From NCBI GenBank assembly GCA_010356995.1, contig ML996705.1, positions 124,001 to 188,000 on the forward strand: a stretch of 64,000 nt of DNA, written 5' to 3'. Positions 11,278 through 20,697 of the stretch are shown in pieces. This DNA comes from Trichodelitschia bisporula. Lineage: Eukaryota; Ascomycota; Dothideomycetes; Phaeotrichales; Phaeotrichaceae. Both the position numbers and the translations under genes were made by a program. A model generated the notes under the pieces. That model was not told where the DNA came from. It saw only the letters and a list, made by a program, of their open reading frames with translations, and did no database searches. Every line of letters begins with the position of its first letter. Position 1 is the first letter of the stretch.

Positions 11278-12590
11278 CTACCTCTCCACCGAGCTCGTAT
11301 TCCTCCTCACAGCCCGCTCCTCAACCTCAGAACTTGAATTCCTCCGCCTCTCCCACCCCTTCTGCCCCCTCCCCTTCCCCTTCCCATTTCCCTCACGCTT
11401 GCGCTCCGCAGTATCCTCCCCCTTCACTCCCTCCTTCACACTCCACTCCTGCAACCTTTCCACAACCTTGGGTCCCCACGTGTCCTCCCCGGCTTCAAAG
11501 TCCGCCCACTCGAGCACATTCTTCCCTAGCTCAAAATCGCCCTGCTGCGTGCGCACCAGCGAGGCCATCGTGCCCAGCGAGCCCACAGCGCGCCCGACGT
11601 CATGGCACAGCGAGCGGACGTAGAATCCTGACGAGACAGTCATGGTGAGGCGGGCAGCCGGCGGGCCGGCTGTTTGTGCATCCGGCGCGCTCGAAGCTTC
11701 GGTGGTGTTTGGGACATCGGCGGGTACCGAGCCGGCGATGTTTGAAACTTCGGCGGGCGCCTCGCCAGCAACTTCTTCCGTCTTCGGCACCTTAGACTCG
11801 GGCTCAACCTCCTTCCCCACCGCCTCCACCTCCTCCCCCTCCCTCTTCCTCTTCAACGCCCCACCCCCCCCAACACCAAGCAACTTCGCCGCCACAGCCC
11901 TCTCCTCGCTCCCCGCCTCCTCCGGCAACCGCCACTCATGCGCGCCCGGCTCATACCACTCCACACACTCCAGCTCCTCAACCCTCACCGGCCTCTCCGG
12001 CAACGTCGGAATCTCCCCCCCCTCCCTCGCATACTCATACATCCTCTTCCCATTAACCCTGAGTGCCGAAAACACCGGCGGCTGCTGCATAATCTCGCCC
12101 CTAAACCTCTTCAGCGCCTCCTCAACCGCACCCCGCGTGACATGCCCCGCCGGTGCCCTTGCGACCGTCTTCCCAAGCACATCGTACGTATCTGTCGCCG
12201 CGCCGAAGAGCACCACGCACTCGTACCTCTTCGTACACTGCAAAAAACCGCCTAGGGCCTTCGTTCCAGCGCCGACCCCTAGGATGAGCACACCCGTCGC
12301 AAGCGGGTCCAGCGTCCCCCCGTGCCCGAGCTTCACCTGCAGTGCCTTGCGGTCGCGGCGGTGGCGCGCCTTGGTGCGCGGTTCGTTGTGGTTTTTGGCG
12401 GTTTCGCGGGCGAGGAGGGGGGCGAAGAGGGGGGAGCGGGATAGGAGGGGTTGGAGGTCGCGGAGGAGTTGGGCGGAGGTTATGGAGGGGGGTTTGTTGA
12501 TTGCTGGGATGTGTTAGTGGGGATGGGAGGGGAGGGGGGGGGGGGGTTACCCATTACGCCTTCCAGGATGGCGGAGGCCTTGGGGGGCAT
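11278..12590 (-). CDS. PUS4: tRNA pseudouridine-55 synthase, TruB/Pus4 family, 421 aa
   Basis: Exons 12590..12551 and 12503..11278. The short first exon codes for MPPKASAILEGVM and splices to AINKPPSITSAQLLRDLQ, the conserved TruB start; the 47-nt intron has an ACTAAC branch site. Family role: isomerises U55 in the T-loop of tRNAs. The catalytic motif HGGTLDPLATGVL is present with the nucleophilic Asp at residue 79. KRYECVVLFGAATDTYDVLG, PPVFSALRVNGKRMYEYAREG and SGFYVRSLCHDVGRAVG follow in the expected order. Odd features are a 60-70-residue Ala/Glu/Pro-rich insertion inside the catalytic domain and a basic, Gly/Lys-rich tail. No clear mitochondrial targeting sequence is visible. Confidence 0.9.
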
Positions 12591-13212
12591 TGTGGGGGGC
12601 CCGGGGGCGGGCGGCGCGTCTGAGGCCACTGTGGTGGATGGGTTGTTGAATTGAGGGTTTCTGCGGGGTGCGCGTTGAATCGGGGTGTTTAGCGACGGGA
12701 AAGGGATGGTGTGGTGTAGGTGCAGCTTGGTGATGGGTGCGCTGAAGACGTGGAGAAAAACAGATCGGGCTTATCGATAAGCTATCGATAAGGCGATTGA
12801 TGAGCCATCATGTGATCGTCACTTCCTGTTACGAGTCTGGTCGATCACAGAGCATCGATCAGCTTCACAGCTGATAGCATCTTCGCCTTGAATGGACAGG
12901 ATTTTTGAAGCCAATTTAAACGCCAACTTGTCCCAACTCCGGCCCAGTACCCACATGCAAAACGTGAGTGCGTCCCAACTCGCAAAGAATAGATGATGCT
13001 CTTAACGTAACTAACTGGTCGGACGTACAAAAATATACACAGGCATACACCCACAAACATAGCCAACTTCTCAAAAACCATGACTGTTGTCGGGGGAAAA
13101 GTCTCAAGCCTCCGCAGCAGACCCTCGGTACTGTAATTATCTGCAGCCCGCGATGTTGTGGCGGTGCCGCTTGCCAATATTAGCCACAGATAATTGATGC
13201 CTGAGGCACTAA
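12591..13212. other. Spacer between PUS4 and the first family A copy
   Basis: No recognised gene. A short near-palindromic stretch around 12770 (CTTATCGATAAGCTATCGAT) is the only local structure seen. A minus-strand open frame at 12845-13216 starts at a non-ATG codon and appears to be the 3' flank of family A copy A1. Confidence 0.35.
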
Positions 13213-13404
13213 TCACAGCCTCGTCGAACTTCCACGAACCTTTGTGCGTTTGACGTTGCGCAGAGACAGCGGCGCGTCAAGAGGATCACGTCGTGAGTTT
13301 GATTCTGAATCGACGTGCTTGACCAGCGATGGCTTCTTAGGGGAATTAACGAACAAGGCGTCTCCTCCGTCCGACGGTGTGAAGCATGAGAGTATAGATC
13401 CCAT
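13213..13404 (-). CDS. Family A orphan protein, copy A1 (MGSILSCF), 63 aa
   Basis: First of seven minus-strand paralogues. It begins MGSILSCFTPSDGG. Gly2, Ser6 and Cys7 fit an N-myristoylation signal with an adjacent palmitoylatable Cys, so membrane attachment is predicted (inference). The shared core PKKxSLVKHVDSESN is followed by a basic tail ending KRTK. Directly after that tail, at 13239-13238, is a GTTCGT that could be a splice donor; other copies have GTACGT, GTGTGT or GTATGT at the same place, so a second exon in an ancestor is possible. Upstream, a TTTAAACCCCAGATG block precedes a pyrimidine-rich leader shared with the other copies. Supported mainly by conservation between copies; no known domain. 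Confidence 0.45.
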   Translation of the reverse strand: MGSILSCFTPSDGGDALFVNSPKKPSLVKHVDSESNSRRDPLDAPLSLRNVKRTKVRGSSTRL

Positions 13405-13619
13405 CCTCTGGCTTTCCTCATCCGTTGGCGCGACAAAATAAAACAGGAGGAATAAGTTTAATGGTGAGACGAAAAAAAATCCCTAATGGGTGAGAGATGA
13501 TAAGCTGGCGATGGAACGACGCTCAAAGAAGGATATGAGGAGAAACATCTGGGGTTTAAATGCAACTGTATTGCACTGACGGACTGACTGACGGACTGAC
13601 TATGATGATGTAAGGGGAC

Positions 13620-14170
13620 CAGGAGCCAATCGGGGAACTCGGGGTCCCTAAAGGTAGAAAGTTGCTGCCGTCTATTGCTAAGACTTTGACTGATCAAAAG
13701 AGCGGAGACTATCAGGCGGGAAGTCGCCGATCGCCCATAGGCCAATCGGAGGTCATGTCGACCTGGTAAAAAGTTACTGCCGCTCACTACTAGGGTCTTT
13801 GCTGAGCGAGGAAGCAGAGACTATCGGGCAGAGGGTTACCTCCCATGGGCCAATCGGGGAAGCCAAGCCAAGCCTAAAGAAAGTACTTGCCGAATATCAC
13901 TGGTGCAGTTGCGAGTAAGGAAGCAGAGACTATGCGGAGGGTTGTTGCGAGCCCAAGGGCCAATCGGGGAAGTCATGCCAAGCTGCATGAAAGTTGTTGC
14001 CATCCCTCGCTATGACTTTAGCTGGGGAAGGAAGCAGAGACTATGGGCCGGGGGATCGTCCAGTGGCCAAAGGCCAATCGGGCAAGTCATCTCAGACCGA
14101 CGGAAAGTTGATACTGCACTCGCTAAGGCTTTTGCTGGGTAAGGAAGCAGAGACTATCAGACGGGGGCGC
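13620..14170. repeat. 111-bp tandem repeat, nearly five units
   Basis: Units are recognised by GAAGCAGAGACTAT at about 13698 (diverged), 13811, 13920, 14031 and 14144, a spacing of 109-113 bp. Each also contains GGCCAATCGGGG (a CCAAT motif) and AAAGTTGYTGCCG followed by a variant of CTCGCTAAGGCTTTTGCTG. Single diverged units are scattered elsewhere at about 19.26-19.35, 21.15-21.22, 36.39-36.46 and 36.50-36.60 kb. The array separates family A copies A1 and A2. Confidence 0.85.
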
Positions 14171-15139
14171 AATCTGACTTTTTCGGGTAGCCCATGGCCT
14201 CCCGATATGACGTTCCTACATCTCCACCGAGCAGCTATGTAGTATGGCTTGCAAGCATGCCCCTTCTCACCCGGTATACTCGCCCCTGTCTAGGGTGTGG
14301 TGGGGCCACCAAACTCTTTACCATAACTTCGGCTGCTGTAGTCTTGCTGCCCCAAGTCAAAATCTTTGGAAGAGCCAGGCCACACACTTTACGATCGGAC
14401 CAAACCAGAAGGGATCCATGGTTGAGGTTGCATGTGTAATCTCTCTCGTCAGCATCTGATCCGATGTGTGAAGCTGATGCCTTACTAAAAGCTCATTATG
14501 TAAGGTGTAAGGCTAAGGCATCTATTCAACTTTCATATCCTTTCATAGTGAGTTGTGCACGGCAACCCGGCAATGGCGCTATATATGGTCCCGGCGCTAT
14601 TGCCAGGACGTGGGCACCGTAGCTAACCACTAAATACGGCACCTCCGCTACCCCCAAATCGAACACAACATCTTGCTAGTATTGTAGTTCAGTATTTATA
14701 TAGGTTTGTTCGTCTCGTCCGGGTTTCTTTTTCAGATTTCGTCTTCAAGAGAGGAATGATTCATGTTAAGCTTATCGTTCGCACCAGCAATGAAAAGGAG
14801 AGTGTACTCCGTAGGAACCACACCAAGAACTCCAAGGAATGCGCTTTAGCGTCATCATTACCACCATTACCATCACCACTTCAGGCCGCACCAACGCAAT
14901 TTTTTTCAAACTTTTTAGGCATCATCCCAACATCTTATTGTACCCGGAGACCGAGTTTGTGTATTTATCTATCGTGCACTGTGGTCGTAACGTCATCGCA
15001 GACCTCTCGCTCCCTAGGGAGGAATTGGCTTGCGTGATCGTTCATTCCTGTCCCCTCGTGGAGTCTGGAGCAAAACTACCGGTATATGTGGTACCAATTC
15101 CGTCTGGTCGTCCTTTCAATGATTAGCCGCCATTGATGC
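14171..15139. other. Accessory spacer, about 1 kb
   Basis: No supported gene. A plus-strand frame at 14839-15126 (95 codons) begins with ATG but shows no motif or paralogue. The stretch ACCGAGTTTGTGTATTTATC near 14950 resembles one near 43020, suggesting another dispersed repeat. Confidence 0.3.
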
Positions 15140-15350
15140 TTAGGCATGATGCAGTAGCCACAGCCTTGTTGAAGGTTGAGTCACCTTCAATAGGTTGACG
15201 TTTGCGCAGCGGTAACGGCACGCCAAGAGAACGATGCCGTGGATTTGATACTCCATCATAATCTTTGACCGAAGATGCCTTCTTAGGGGAGTCAACGGGT
15301 AAGGCGACCGTTCCAGCGGACAGTGGGAAGCATGAGAGAATTGATCCAAT
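15140..15350 (-). pseudogene. Family A copy A2, start codon lost
   Basis: The position of the family ATG (15350-15348) reads ATT, giving an IGSILSCF frame that otherwise continues through the SPKKAS block and a basic tail without a stop to the family's conserved 3' block (15140s). The KHVDSETN core has diverged to KDYDGVSN. The preceding frame is similar to copy A1 with a one-codon length difference, so use of an upstream start cannot be excluded. Most simply it is a decayed copy. Confidence 0.45.
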
Positions 15351-15703
15351 TCTTGGGCTTTCTTCTTTAACCGTTAGCGCAAATTTGTGATGAATGCGAA
15401 GAACAAACTTACAGTAAAGTTATGAAGATAGCTTCCTGATGGCAAGTTCTGACTAGCTGGAGGAGAGAATGATGGCTAAATGAAAGTATCAAGAGAAGTA
15501 TTGTGGGCTTACATACTATGAGATCGTTTACCTATGATAGCTACCACCGGCCTTGCAGCTGGCCACTAGCGGAGCTTCGGCTGCTGTGCAGCGGCTGATG
15601 GGGGAGCGTCACTTCTGAAAGTGGTCTCAAAGTGAGGCGGATTGCCTGTGGCTTAGGTAGACACCCCTTGCACCCAGCCTCAGGCACAAGCCACAGCCTC
15701 GTC

Positions 15704-15904
15704 CTAGACTAGCACGACTAGGTACGTAGTACCGTACGTACCTCTGCCTCGTCTCCGTACATACGACGCTAGCAACGCATGCCGACAATCGCGCGGTTCA
15801 TTCGTCTCCGAATCAACATGTTTAACCAAAGATAACTTCTTCGGGGACTCAATCGACAAGTCATCTCCGTCCAGCGGCGCGAAGGCTGAGAGCACCGACC
15901 CCAT
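15704..15904 (-). CDS. Family A orphan protein, copy A3 (MGSVLSAF), 66 aa
   Basis: Starts MGSVLSAFAPLDGDDLSIE, followed by SPKKLSLVKHVDSETNEPRD and an Arg-rich end RRRGRG. Gly2 and Ser6 are kept, but Cys7, present in most sister copies, is Ala here, so a palmitoylation site would be lost. A GTACGT donor-like site follows the Arg-rich end, and 38 nt later CTAG precedes the conserved GACGAGGCTGTGGC block; a 38-nt intron would be unusually short. The ATG at 15904 is chosen over an upstream in-frame ATG because it aligns with all sister copies. Confidence 0.45.
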   Translation of the reverse strand: MGSVLSAFAPLDGDDLSIESPKKLSLVKHVDSETNEPRDCRHALLASYVRRRGRGTYGTTYLVVLV

Positions 15905-16448
15905 CTGTGGCAGTGCTTCCTGTCCCTTGGCGTGATGCAGTGGGGATGCGAAGAGCAATGATAATGCGAGGACGATAGACTCCGCGATTACGAGTATAAG
16001 CGCAGGACCAGCCGGAGGAAAAAAATATACCTAAACAAAAACAATAAGAGAAGCATCTGGGTTTTAAATGCTACGAAACCGTTCATCATGACCAGGCATG
16101 TCAAGAGAGATATCAGTGACATTCCGAGAGAGATGCTAAAATCATTAGAAGTGAAAGTTTCCTGAAAGTTCGCCAAGAGCAGAGTATATTAACAGCCTCA
16201 TGCTCGAACTGTGAGCGCATCCACGTGCTATGACTATATCTGACAGGCTTGTTGAGTTTGTCATCCTTGCTGCGAGCTGATCTCCCTTCATTCGCCCGTC
16301 GTGTGTCCCTTTTTTGTGTTCCACCGGGTGTCCCCGAATCCGGAGCCCTGGAATCTACCCCGGGCGCCTCCCCCCCGCAACTACCGGTAGGTCAGCCACG
16401 CCGATCGCCCCAGCCTTAAACATCAGCCACAGCCTTGTCCGAAGAAAC

Positions 16449-16625
16449 TTAACACACACCTCTGCCTTGTCTCCGTTTAAACGATGACGGCGGCACATAA
16501 AGCCTCTCCCTTCGCTCGTTCGTCTCCGAATCGATGTGTTTGACCAGCAAATCCGACTTCTTAGGGAACTCAGTCGCCAACCCGTCTCCGTCGGACTGCG
16601 AAAGGCATGAAAGCATAGACCCCAT
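16449..16625 (-). CDS. Family A orphan protein, copy A4 (MGSMLSCL), 58 aa
   Basis: Reads MGSMLSCLSQSDGDGL, then FPKKSDLLVKHIDSETNERR and a basic tail KRRQGRG. Gly2, Ser6 and Cys7 are intact, so it keeps both parts of the proposed lipid-anchor signal. A GTGTGT donor-like site follows the tail. The 5' leader (CGCGTTACATTTCTTCCTAG and surroundings) matches the other copies. The ATG at 16625 aligns with the family start; an upstream in-frame ATG adds a non-conserved leader and is unlikely. Confidence 0.48.
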   Translation of the reverse strand: MGSMLSCLSQSDGDGLATEFPKKSDLLVKHIDSETNERRERLYVPPSSFKRRQGRGVC

Positions 16626-16794
16626 ATGTGACTGTGCGCACCGCCTCTTGGCGGGAGGGTCGCAGTAACGCAATGGTTGAGTGCTAGGAAGAAATGTAAC
16701 GCGAGGAGGATAGCGTTCTGATCATGAGCGTAGGCTAGCAGAAGGAGAGACCGACGACTTATCAAACAATGCGAAGGCATACCGCATAACTGAA

Positions 16795-17030
16795 GTGCCA
16801 ACGGCATCCATGAAAGACAAAAAAAATTGAGGAGGGCCAAAGCGTCTGTGACGTGCCGACGGCATCCATGAAAATCCAAAAAAATGTGGAGAGTCAAAGC
16901 GTCCTGAAGTGCCCTAGTTCTGAGATGGGAAAGGCTACACATAAACACCCCAAATTTCTGAGATGGGAAATACTGCATAAACACCACCAATCTGAGATGA
17001 AAATATTGCATATATGCCCCAAATTTCTGA
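16795..17030. repeat. Two adjoining short tandem repeats upstream of copy A4
   Basis: A unit of about 55 bp (GTGCCGACGGCATCCATGAA ... AAAGCGTC) occurs about twice at 16795-16915. It is followed by three units of roughly 35-40 bp built on TTCTGAGATGGGAAATACTG with CATAAACACC. No coding role seen. Confidence 0.6.
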
Positions 17031-17370
17031 GTTGCAAGTCACTTTAGGAAAGTGCCTATCCTTAGCACGGAGGGCCGTGCGGGATGGCGAGATCCTATTC
17101 GTTCCTAAGCTCATTGCGTATGACATCTTTCCTTCTACCGAGGCGTAATGGAGAAGCAGGCCCATGTGTGACGTTCTTTCTTGTACGGCGTACCTCTCCG
17201 AATCCGAACCGTTGGAACGTTTATCCCGTCGTGCCCGTGCGACCGCCGCTCACCCTTCTTGCAACTGGGTCAGCCACGCCGACCATCACAGCCTTAGGCA
17301 CCAACCACAGCCTCGTACTTTTGCCTCGTCTCCGTCTGTACAGCGCCAGCTGCTTAGGAATCCGATCCCG

Positions 17371-17484
17371 TCACTCGTTCGTCTCCGAATCGACGTGCTT
17401 AACCATCAAATCCGACTTCTTAGAAGATTCAATCGATAACTCGTCTCCGTCCAGCTGTATGAAGCACAAGAGCGCCGACCCCAC
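17371..17484 (-). pseudogene. Family A copy A5, start codon lost and early stop
   Basis: The family start position reads GTG (VGSALLCF), and the frame stops with TGA right after the conserved KHVDSETNE core, before the basic tail seen in sisters. Codons between are conserved (ESSKKSDLMVKHVDSETNE). The donor-like GT after the tail is also absent. A degraded member of the array. Confidence 0.55.
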
Positions 17485-17699
17485 CCGTGGCTGTAATCCC
17501 GGTCGAAGCAACGCAATGGTGAGGATGCGAAGAACAAATGTAATATGAGGAGGATAGAGTTCGCGATGATAAGCGCTGAATAACTGGAAAAATGAAACGG
17601 CGCATAGAGGAAGAAGGGAAAGATATGTAGTTGGTATTCCTCGGGTATAGATCCCACACGAGCTGCCACTAACGGCCACCTAAATGAAATCGTGGCGCC

Positions 17700-18260
17700 T
17701 CTCTCCACTGTGCAGGGTATCTTTAACTGTGGATGGGGAGAACTTCTTACTGCCTTGGACCCCAACCAGCGACAAGCCCATTGCATTACACAAACTCTTC
17801 CGGCGGATGCACCCACATGGATGACCATGGCGAACATGTTGTTAAATTTCTCTTACTTGACGCGAGTTCATACGGTATCCTTCCCAAGCCCATCGTGTGT
17901 GGACATTCTTCATCACACGCGAAAATCCCGAACTCCGACAACCTCGAAGTCAACCGGCATTTCCACAGACGCCAACACGGCGAAGGACCAATCGACGGCA
18001 GCTGGAAATGTCAAGACATCTACCCCGCGACGAAGGCCGGGGCGAACAAATCGTAGCCCCGTCAAGCTGTCCTCCCTGACAAACGCCGACTATCCGAATC
18101 CCTCTCCGAGCCCGCAGCGTCGATGAAGCTTCCCTTTTTTTTGTATGCAGCCTTTCCATCCGCGTGCGAAAGTATTGCGATACAAGGTGTGGTTCTGTGT
18201 GGCGGTTTGGTGGGGTCACGATTTATTGGCTCGGCCCTGTGAAAGGATCAGCCACAACGT
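17700..18260. repeat. Segmental duplication, copy 1 (pairs with 19.37-20.11 kb)
   Basis: Lies between copies A5 and A6. It shares with 19.37-20.11 kb, in the same orientation and order, the blocks TATCCTTCCCAAGCCCA, GGACCAATCGACGGCAG-like and TATCCGAATCCCTCTCCGAG, followed by a diverged GCGAAAGTATTG block. Plus-strand frames are broken differently in the two copies and I recognise no protein. With the neighbouring family A copies it suggests a duplicated unit of about 1.9 kb. Confidence 0.6.
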
Positions 18261-18313
18261 CCCTCAGCCTTGAGCACCGGCCATGGCTTCGTCCTCAGTT
18301 CTCAAGACATACC

Positions 18314-18484
18314 TCATCGTGCTCGTCTCCGTTTGCGCGATACCGGCGACCCGCAAACCCGGTCCCGCCATTCATTCGTCTCCGAATCGACGTGTTTGAT
18401 GAAATCCGACTTCTTAGGAAACTCGATATCCATGGACAAGTCATCTCCGTCGAGCGGTGCGAAGCATGAGAGCGAAGACCCCAT
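18314..18484 (-). CDS. Family A orphan protein, copy A6 (MGSSLSCF), 56 aa
   Basis: Reads MGSSLSCFAPLDGDDL, then EFPKKSDFIKHVDSETNEW and a basic end RKRRRAR before a TGA. Gly2, Ser6 and Cys7 are intact. Compared with A1-A5 it has two to three extra codons (SMDIEF) before the PKK block, a feature shared only with A7, so A6 and A7 are the closest pair. A GTATGT donor-like site starts 2 nt after the stop codon, so here the putative intron would lie in the 3' UTR. The 5' leader with ATCTTTCCCTTCTTTCTCCA is nearly identical to that of A7. Confidence 0.5.
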   Translation of the reverse strand: MGSSLSCFAPLDGDDLSMDIEFPKKSDFIKHVDSETNEWRDRVCGSPVSRKRRRAR

Positions 18485-18634
18485 CTGTGGCTGTGCCCCC
18501 CTCGCAGTGATGTAATGGTGAATGATGTGAAGAACAAATGTGATGGGAAGACAATGGAGTTTGCGATGAAAGTACTAGATAGATAGAGGAGAGAAACGGT
18601 GCATGGAGAAAGAAGGGAAAGATATACTCATGGC

Positions 18635-19036
18635 TTATCGGCTATACTGGATGCGACTGGGCGCCGATGTTGTGTGTCTAGCGTAGAAGACCCTTGCGCA
18701 CACAGTGGAGGCGCCTTTAACGGGCGCGGGAAGAGGTCTTGAACGGGCGCGGGAAGAAGGGTAAACTGGACCCCTGCAGGCCAAAGGCCAATCACAAAAG
18801 GTGCCGTCTGCACCCGTGTGGGAGAGGTTGTAATGTGGCAGCCAGCCACTACAACCCGATAGGTCCACAACCGTTTCTGTGTCCCAAAGACCGAGGAACA
18901 AACAAGGCGTACTACATTTTGCCTTCGTGACAGACTTTGCCTTTGCATCAGACGTGCCTTCGCAACTGCAACGGTATTCAAAAAAGGTCGTTCCTGCGGC
19001 GCATTGGACCTCAGCCGATGCAAACACAGAGCCCAT
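18635..19036 (-). CDS. Doubtful Cys-rich small protein, 133 aa
   Basis: An open frame from the ATG at 19036 reads MGSVFASAEVQCAAG and has Cys clusters (YRCSCEG, KAKCSTPC, SGCSGW). It has no true signal peptide; upstream in-frame codons back to 19111 include no ATG. The Met-Gly start loosely fits a myristoylation pattern, which may be coincidence. No paralogue is visible in the window. I list it because of its length and Cys spacing, not because a family is recognised. Confidence 0.22.
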   Translation of the reverse strand: MGSVFASAEVQCAAGTTFFEYRCSCEGTSDAKAKSVTKAKCSTPCLFLGLWDTETVVDLSGCSGWLPHYNLSHTGADGTFCDWPLACRGPVYPSSRARSRPLPAPVKGASTVCARVFYARHTTSAPSRIQYSR

Positions 19037-19104
19037 TGGTGCGAAGCCGATACATGCGACGTAGATCAGCTGGGGCGTGGTGACTTTCACGGTCGGTCCA
19101 AACG

Positions 19105-19212
19105 GAACCAATTAGGCGCGGCCTTCAAGCCGTTACGAACCATACAACCGATTGGGCGCGACCTTCAAGCCTCCGCGAACATAGACCTTGGGCGCGGCGA
19201 CTCTCCAGCCCT
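19105..19212. repeat. Short tandem repeat (GGGCGCGRCCTTCAAGCC)
   Basis: About three imperfect units of 36-45 bp beginning TTGGGCGCG. It adjoins a single diverged unit of the 111-bp repeat at about 19.26-19.35 kb, recognised by GAAGCAGGGACTATTGGG. Confidence 0.5.
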
Positions 19213-19369
19213 TAACTCAGTCGTAGCTGTACTTGGTCCAAGGGCTTAGCGGGAATTCGTGACCATCTCCGCGAAAATAACGTAGCCGTCTCTTGCTAAG
19301 CCTTTTGCGGAGATAAGAAGCAGGGACTATTGGGAAGCGGGGGCGGAAGGCGGCCACGACTTTTTAGGG

Positions 19370-20110
19370 TATGCCTTGGTCCATTAGACCTCAACGAGCG
19401 ATAGATCAACTGTATTTACACGAACTTGCTCTGCAGATGCACTCACAAGCCATGACTACGGCGAACAGATTGTTGAACTTTTTTCCTTCTTGATGCGAGC
19501 TGATACAGTATCCTTCCCAAGCCCACGGTAGTCAACCGGCACCTCCACCGACACCAACACGACGAAAGACCAATCGACGACATCCCGAAATGTCAAGACA
19601 GATATCCTCGCCAACCAAGGCCTGGGCGAACAGATCGTGGCCTCCCTCAAGACAAAATACGAAGCGCGATATAAGGTACAACCCGCCTGCCAATGGACAG
19701 CAAACCATCTAACCCAAGCCTGCAGTCTTCCGCAGCAAGCAAGTCACCTTTGTTGCACACGCTGCTGGCGGCGTACGGATCCGTACTCTCGACCTCCCTA
19801 CCTAAAACTCCTCAAGCACCCACCTACAAACCCTCAAAGCACCTGCATGCTGCTGGACAGCAAGCGGCAATACCGTGGCAGGTGCCTGTTACCCGTAAGA
19901 TGCCCGTCCTAACGAACATCAACTATCCGAATCCCTCTCCGAGCCCGCAACGTCGACGAAGCCTCCCAGTTGTTTGTATCCAGCCTTTCCTTCCACGAGC
20001 AAAAGTATTGAAATGCTCTAACAAAACATTAGGCTTGTGGTTCAAGGTGTCGTTCCATGTTGCGGTTTGACGGGGTCTCGCTCGGCCCTTGCCCTGCCAC
20101 GCCTGCCTAC
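19370..20110. repeat. Segmental duplication, copy 2
   Basis: Counterpart of 17.70-18.26 kb, extended by about 200 nt in its middle (about 19.65-19.90). That extension contains a plus-strand frame with no recognisable product. Both copies end just downstream of a family A gene (A6 and A7), supporting joint duplication. Confidence 0.55.
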
Positions 20111-20177
20111 AGTGCGGAAAGCATCAGCCACGACGTCCCTCAGCCTTGAGCACTAGCCACAGCTTCGTCCTCAGTTC

Positions 20178-20351
20178 TCAAGACATACCTCGTCTTCGTC
20201 TGTACGATACCATCGGCTTGTAAATCCGATCCCGTGGTTCATTCGTCTCTGAATCGACGTGTTTGACGATATCAGACTTTTTAGGGAACTCGATATCGAT
20301 AGACAAGTCCTCTCCGCCGAGCGGTGCGAAGCATGAGAGCGCAGACCCCAT
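20178..20351 (-). CDS. Family A orphan protein, copy A7 (MGSALSCF), 57 aa
   Basis: Reads MGSALSCFAPLGGEDL, then EFPKKSDIVKHVDSETNEP and a basic tail YRRRRGMS. All proposed lipid-anchor residues (Gly2, Ser6, Cys7) are present. A GTATGT donor-like site overlaps the last codons (R-G-M-S), so the natural C-terminus may differ if splicing occurs; the next conserved block, GACGAAGCTGTGGCTAGTGC, lies only 19 nt further, too close for a normal intron. The leader and promoter block are shared with A6. Confidence 0.5.
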   Translation of the reverse strand: MGSALSCFAPLGGEDLSIDIEFPKKSDIVKHVDSETNEPRDRIYKPMVSYRRRRGMS

Positions 20352-20530
20352 CTATGGCTGTGCGGCCCGTCTCTGGCCGGGAGGCAGCGACGTAATGGGG
20401 AGAATGCGAAGAATAAATGCAATAGAAGGATGGTAGAGTTTGCGATAAAAGCGCTGGACAGATAAAGGAGAGAAACGGTGTATACCGACATGGAGAAAGA
20501 AGGGAAAGATATCAGCTTATGGGCTCTGCT
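20352..20530 (-). promoter_or_regulatory. Family A shared 5' leader / promoter block (best seen at A7)
   Basis: Reading on the minus strand, ATATCTTTCCCTTCTTTCTC is followed by ACCGTTTCTCTCCT, then ATCGCAAACTCTACC and TTATTCTTCGCATTC before the ATG. A6 and A5 have the same order and spacing; A1-A4 keep parts of it. Conservation of non-coding sequence upstream of each copy supports transcription units being duplicated whole. Confidence 0.5.
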
Positions 20531-20697
20531 AAAGTACGAATAATGTAACCGGACAAAAACTGCGGAAATAAGATCTTTGCGGCGGCGTCTAGCCAATAAG
20601 CGTACTCAGCGTCGACGTACCCGCGATGCGGCCTAGATGCGGCCTATCCTTGTTCACAATATCTGCCCTGTTGGTTTAAGAAGCAAAGGGTGAGGCT

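Noticed and set aside
13620-14170. CRISPR-like array
   Set aside because: The 111-bp units are repeated along their entire length with no unique spacers, and the genome is eukaryotic.
18635-19111. 158-codon minus-strand frame as a full gene
   Set aside because: The first 25 codons begin at a TTG, not an ATG; only the shorter ATG-started part is kept, at low confidence.
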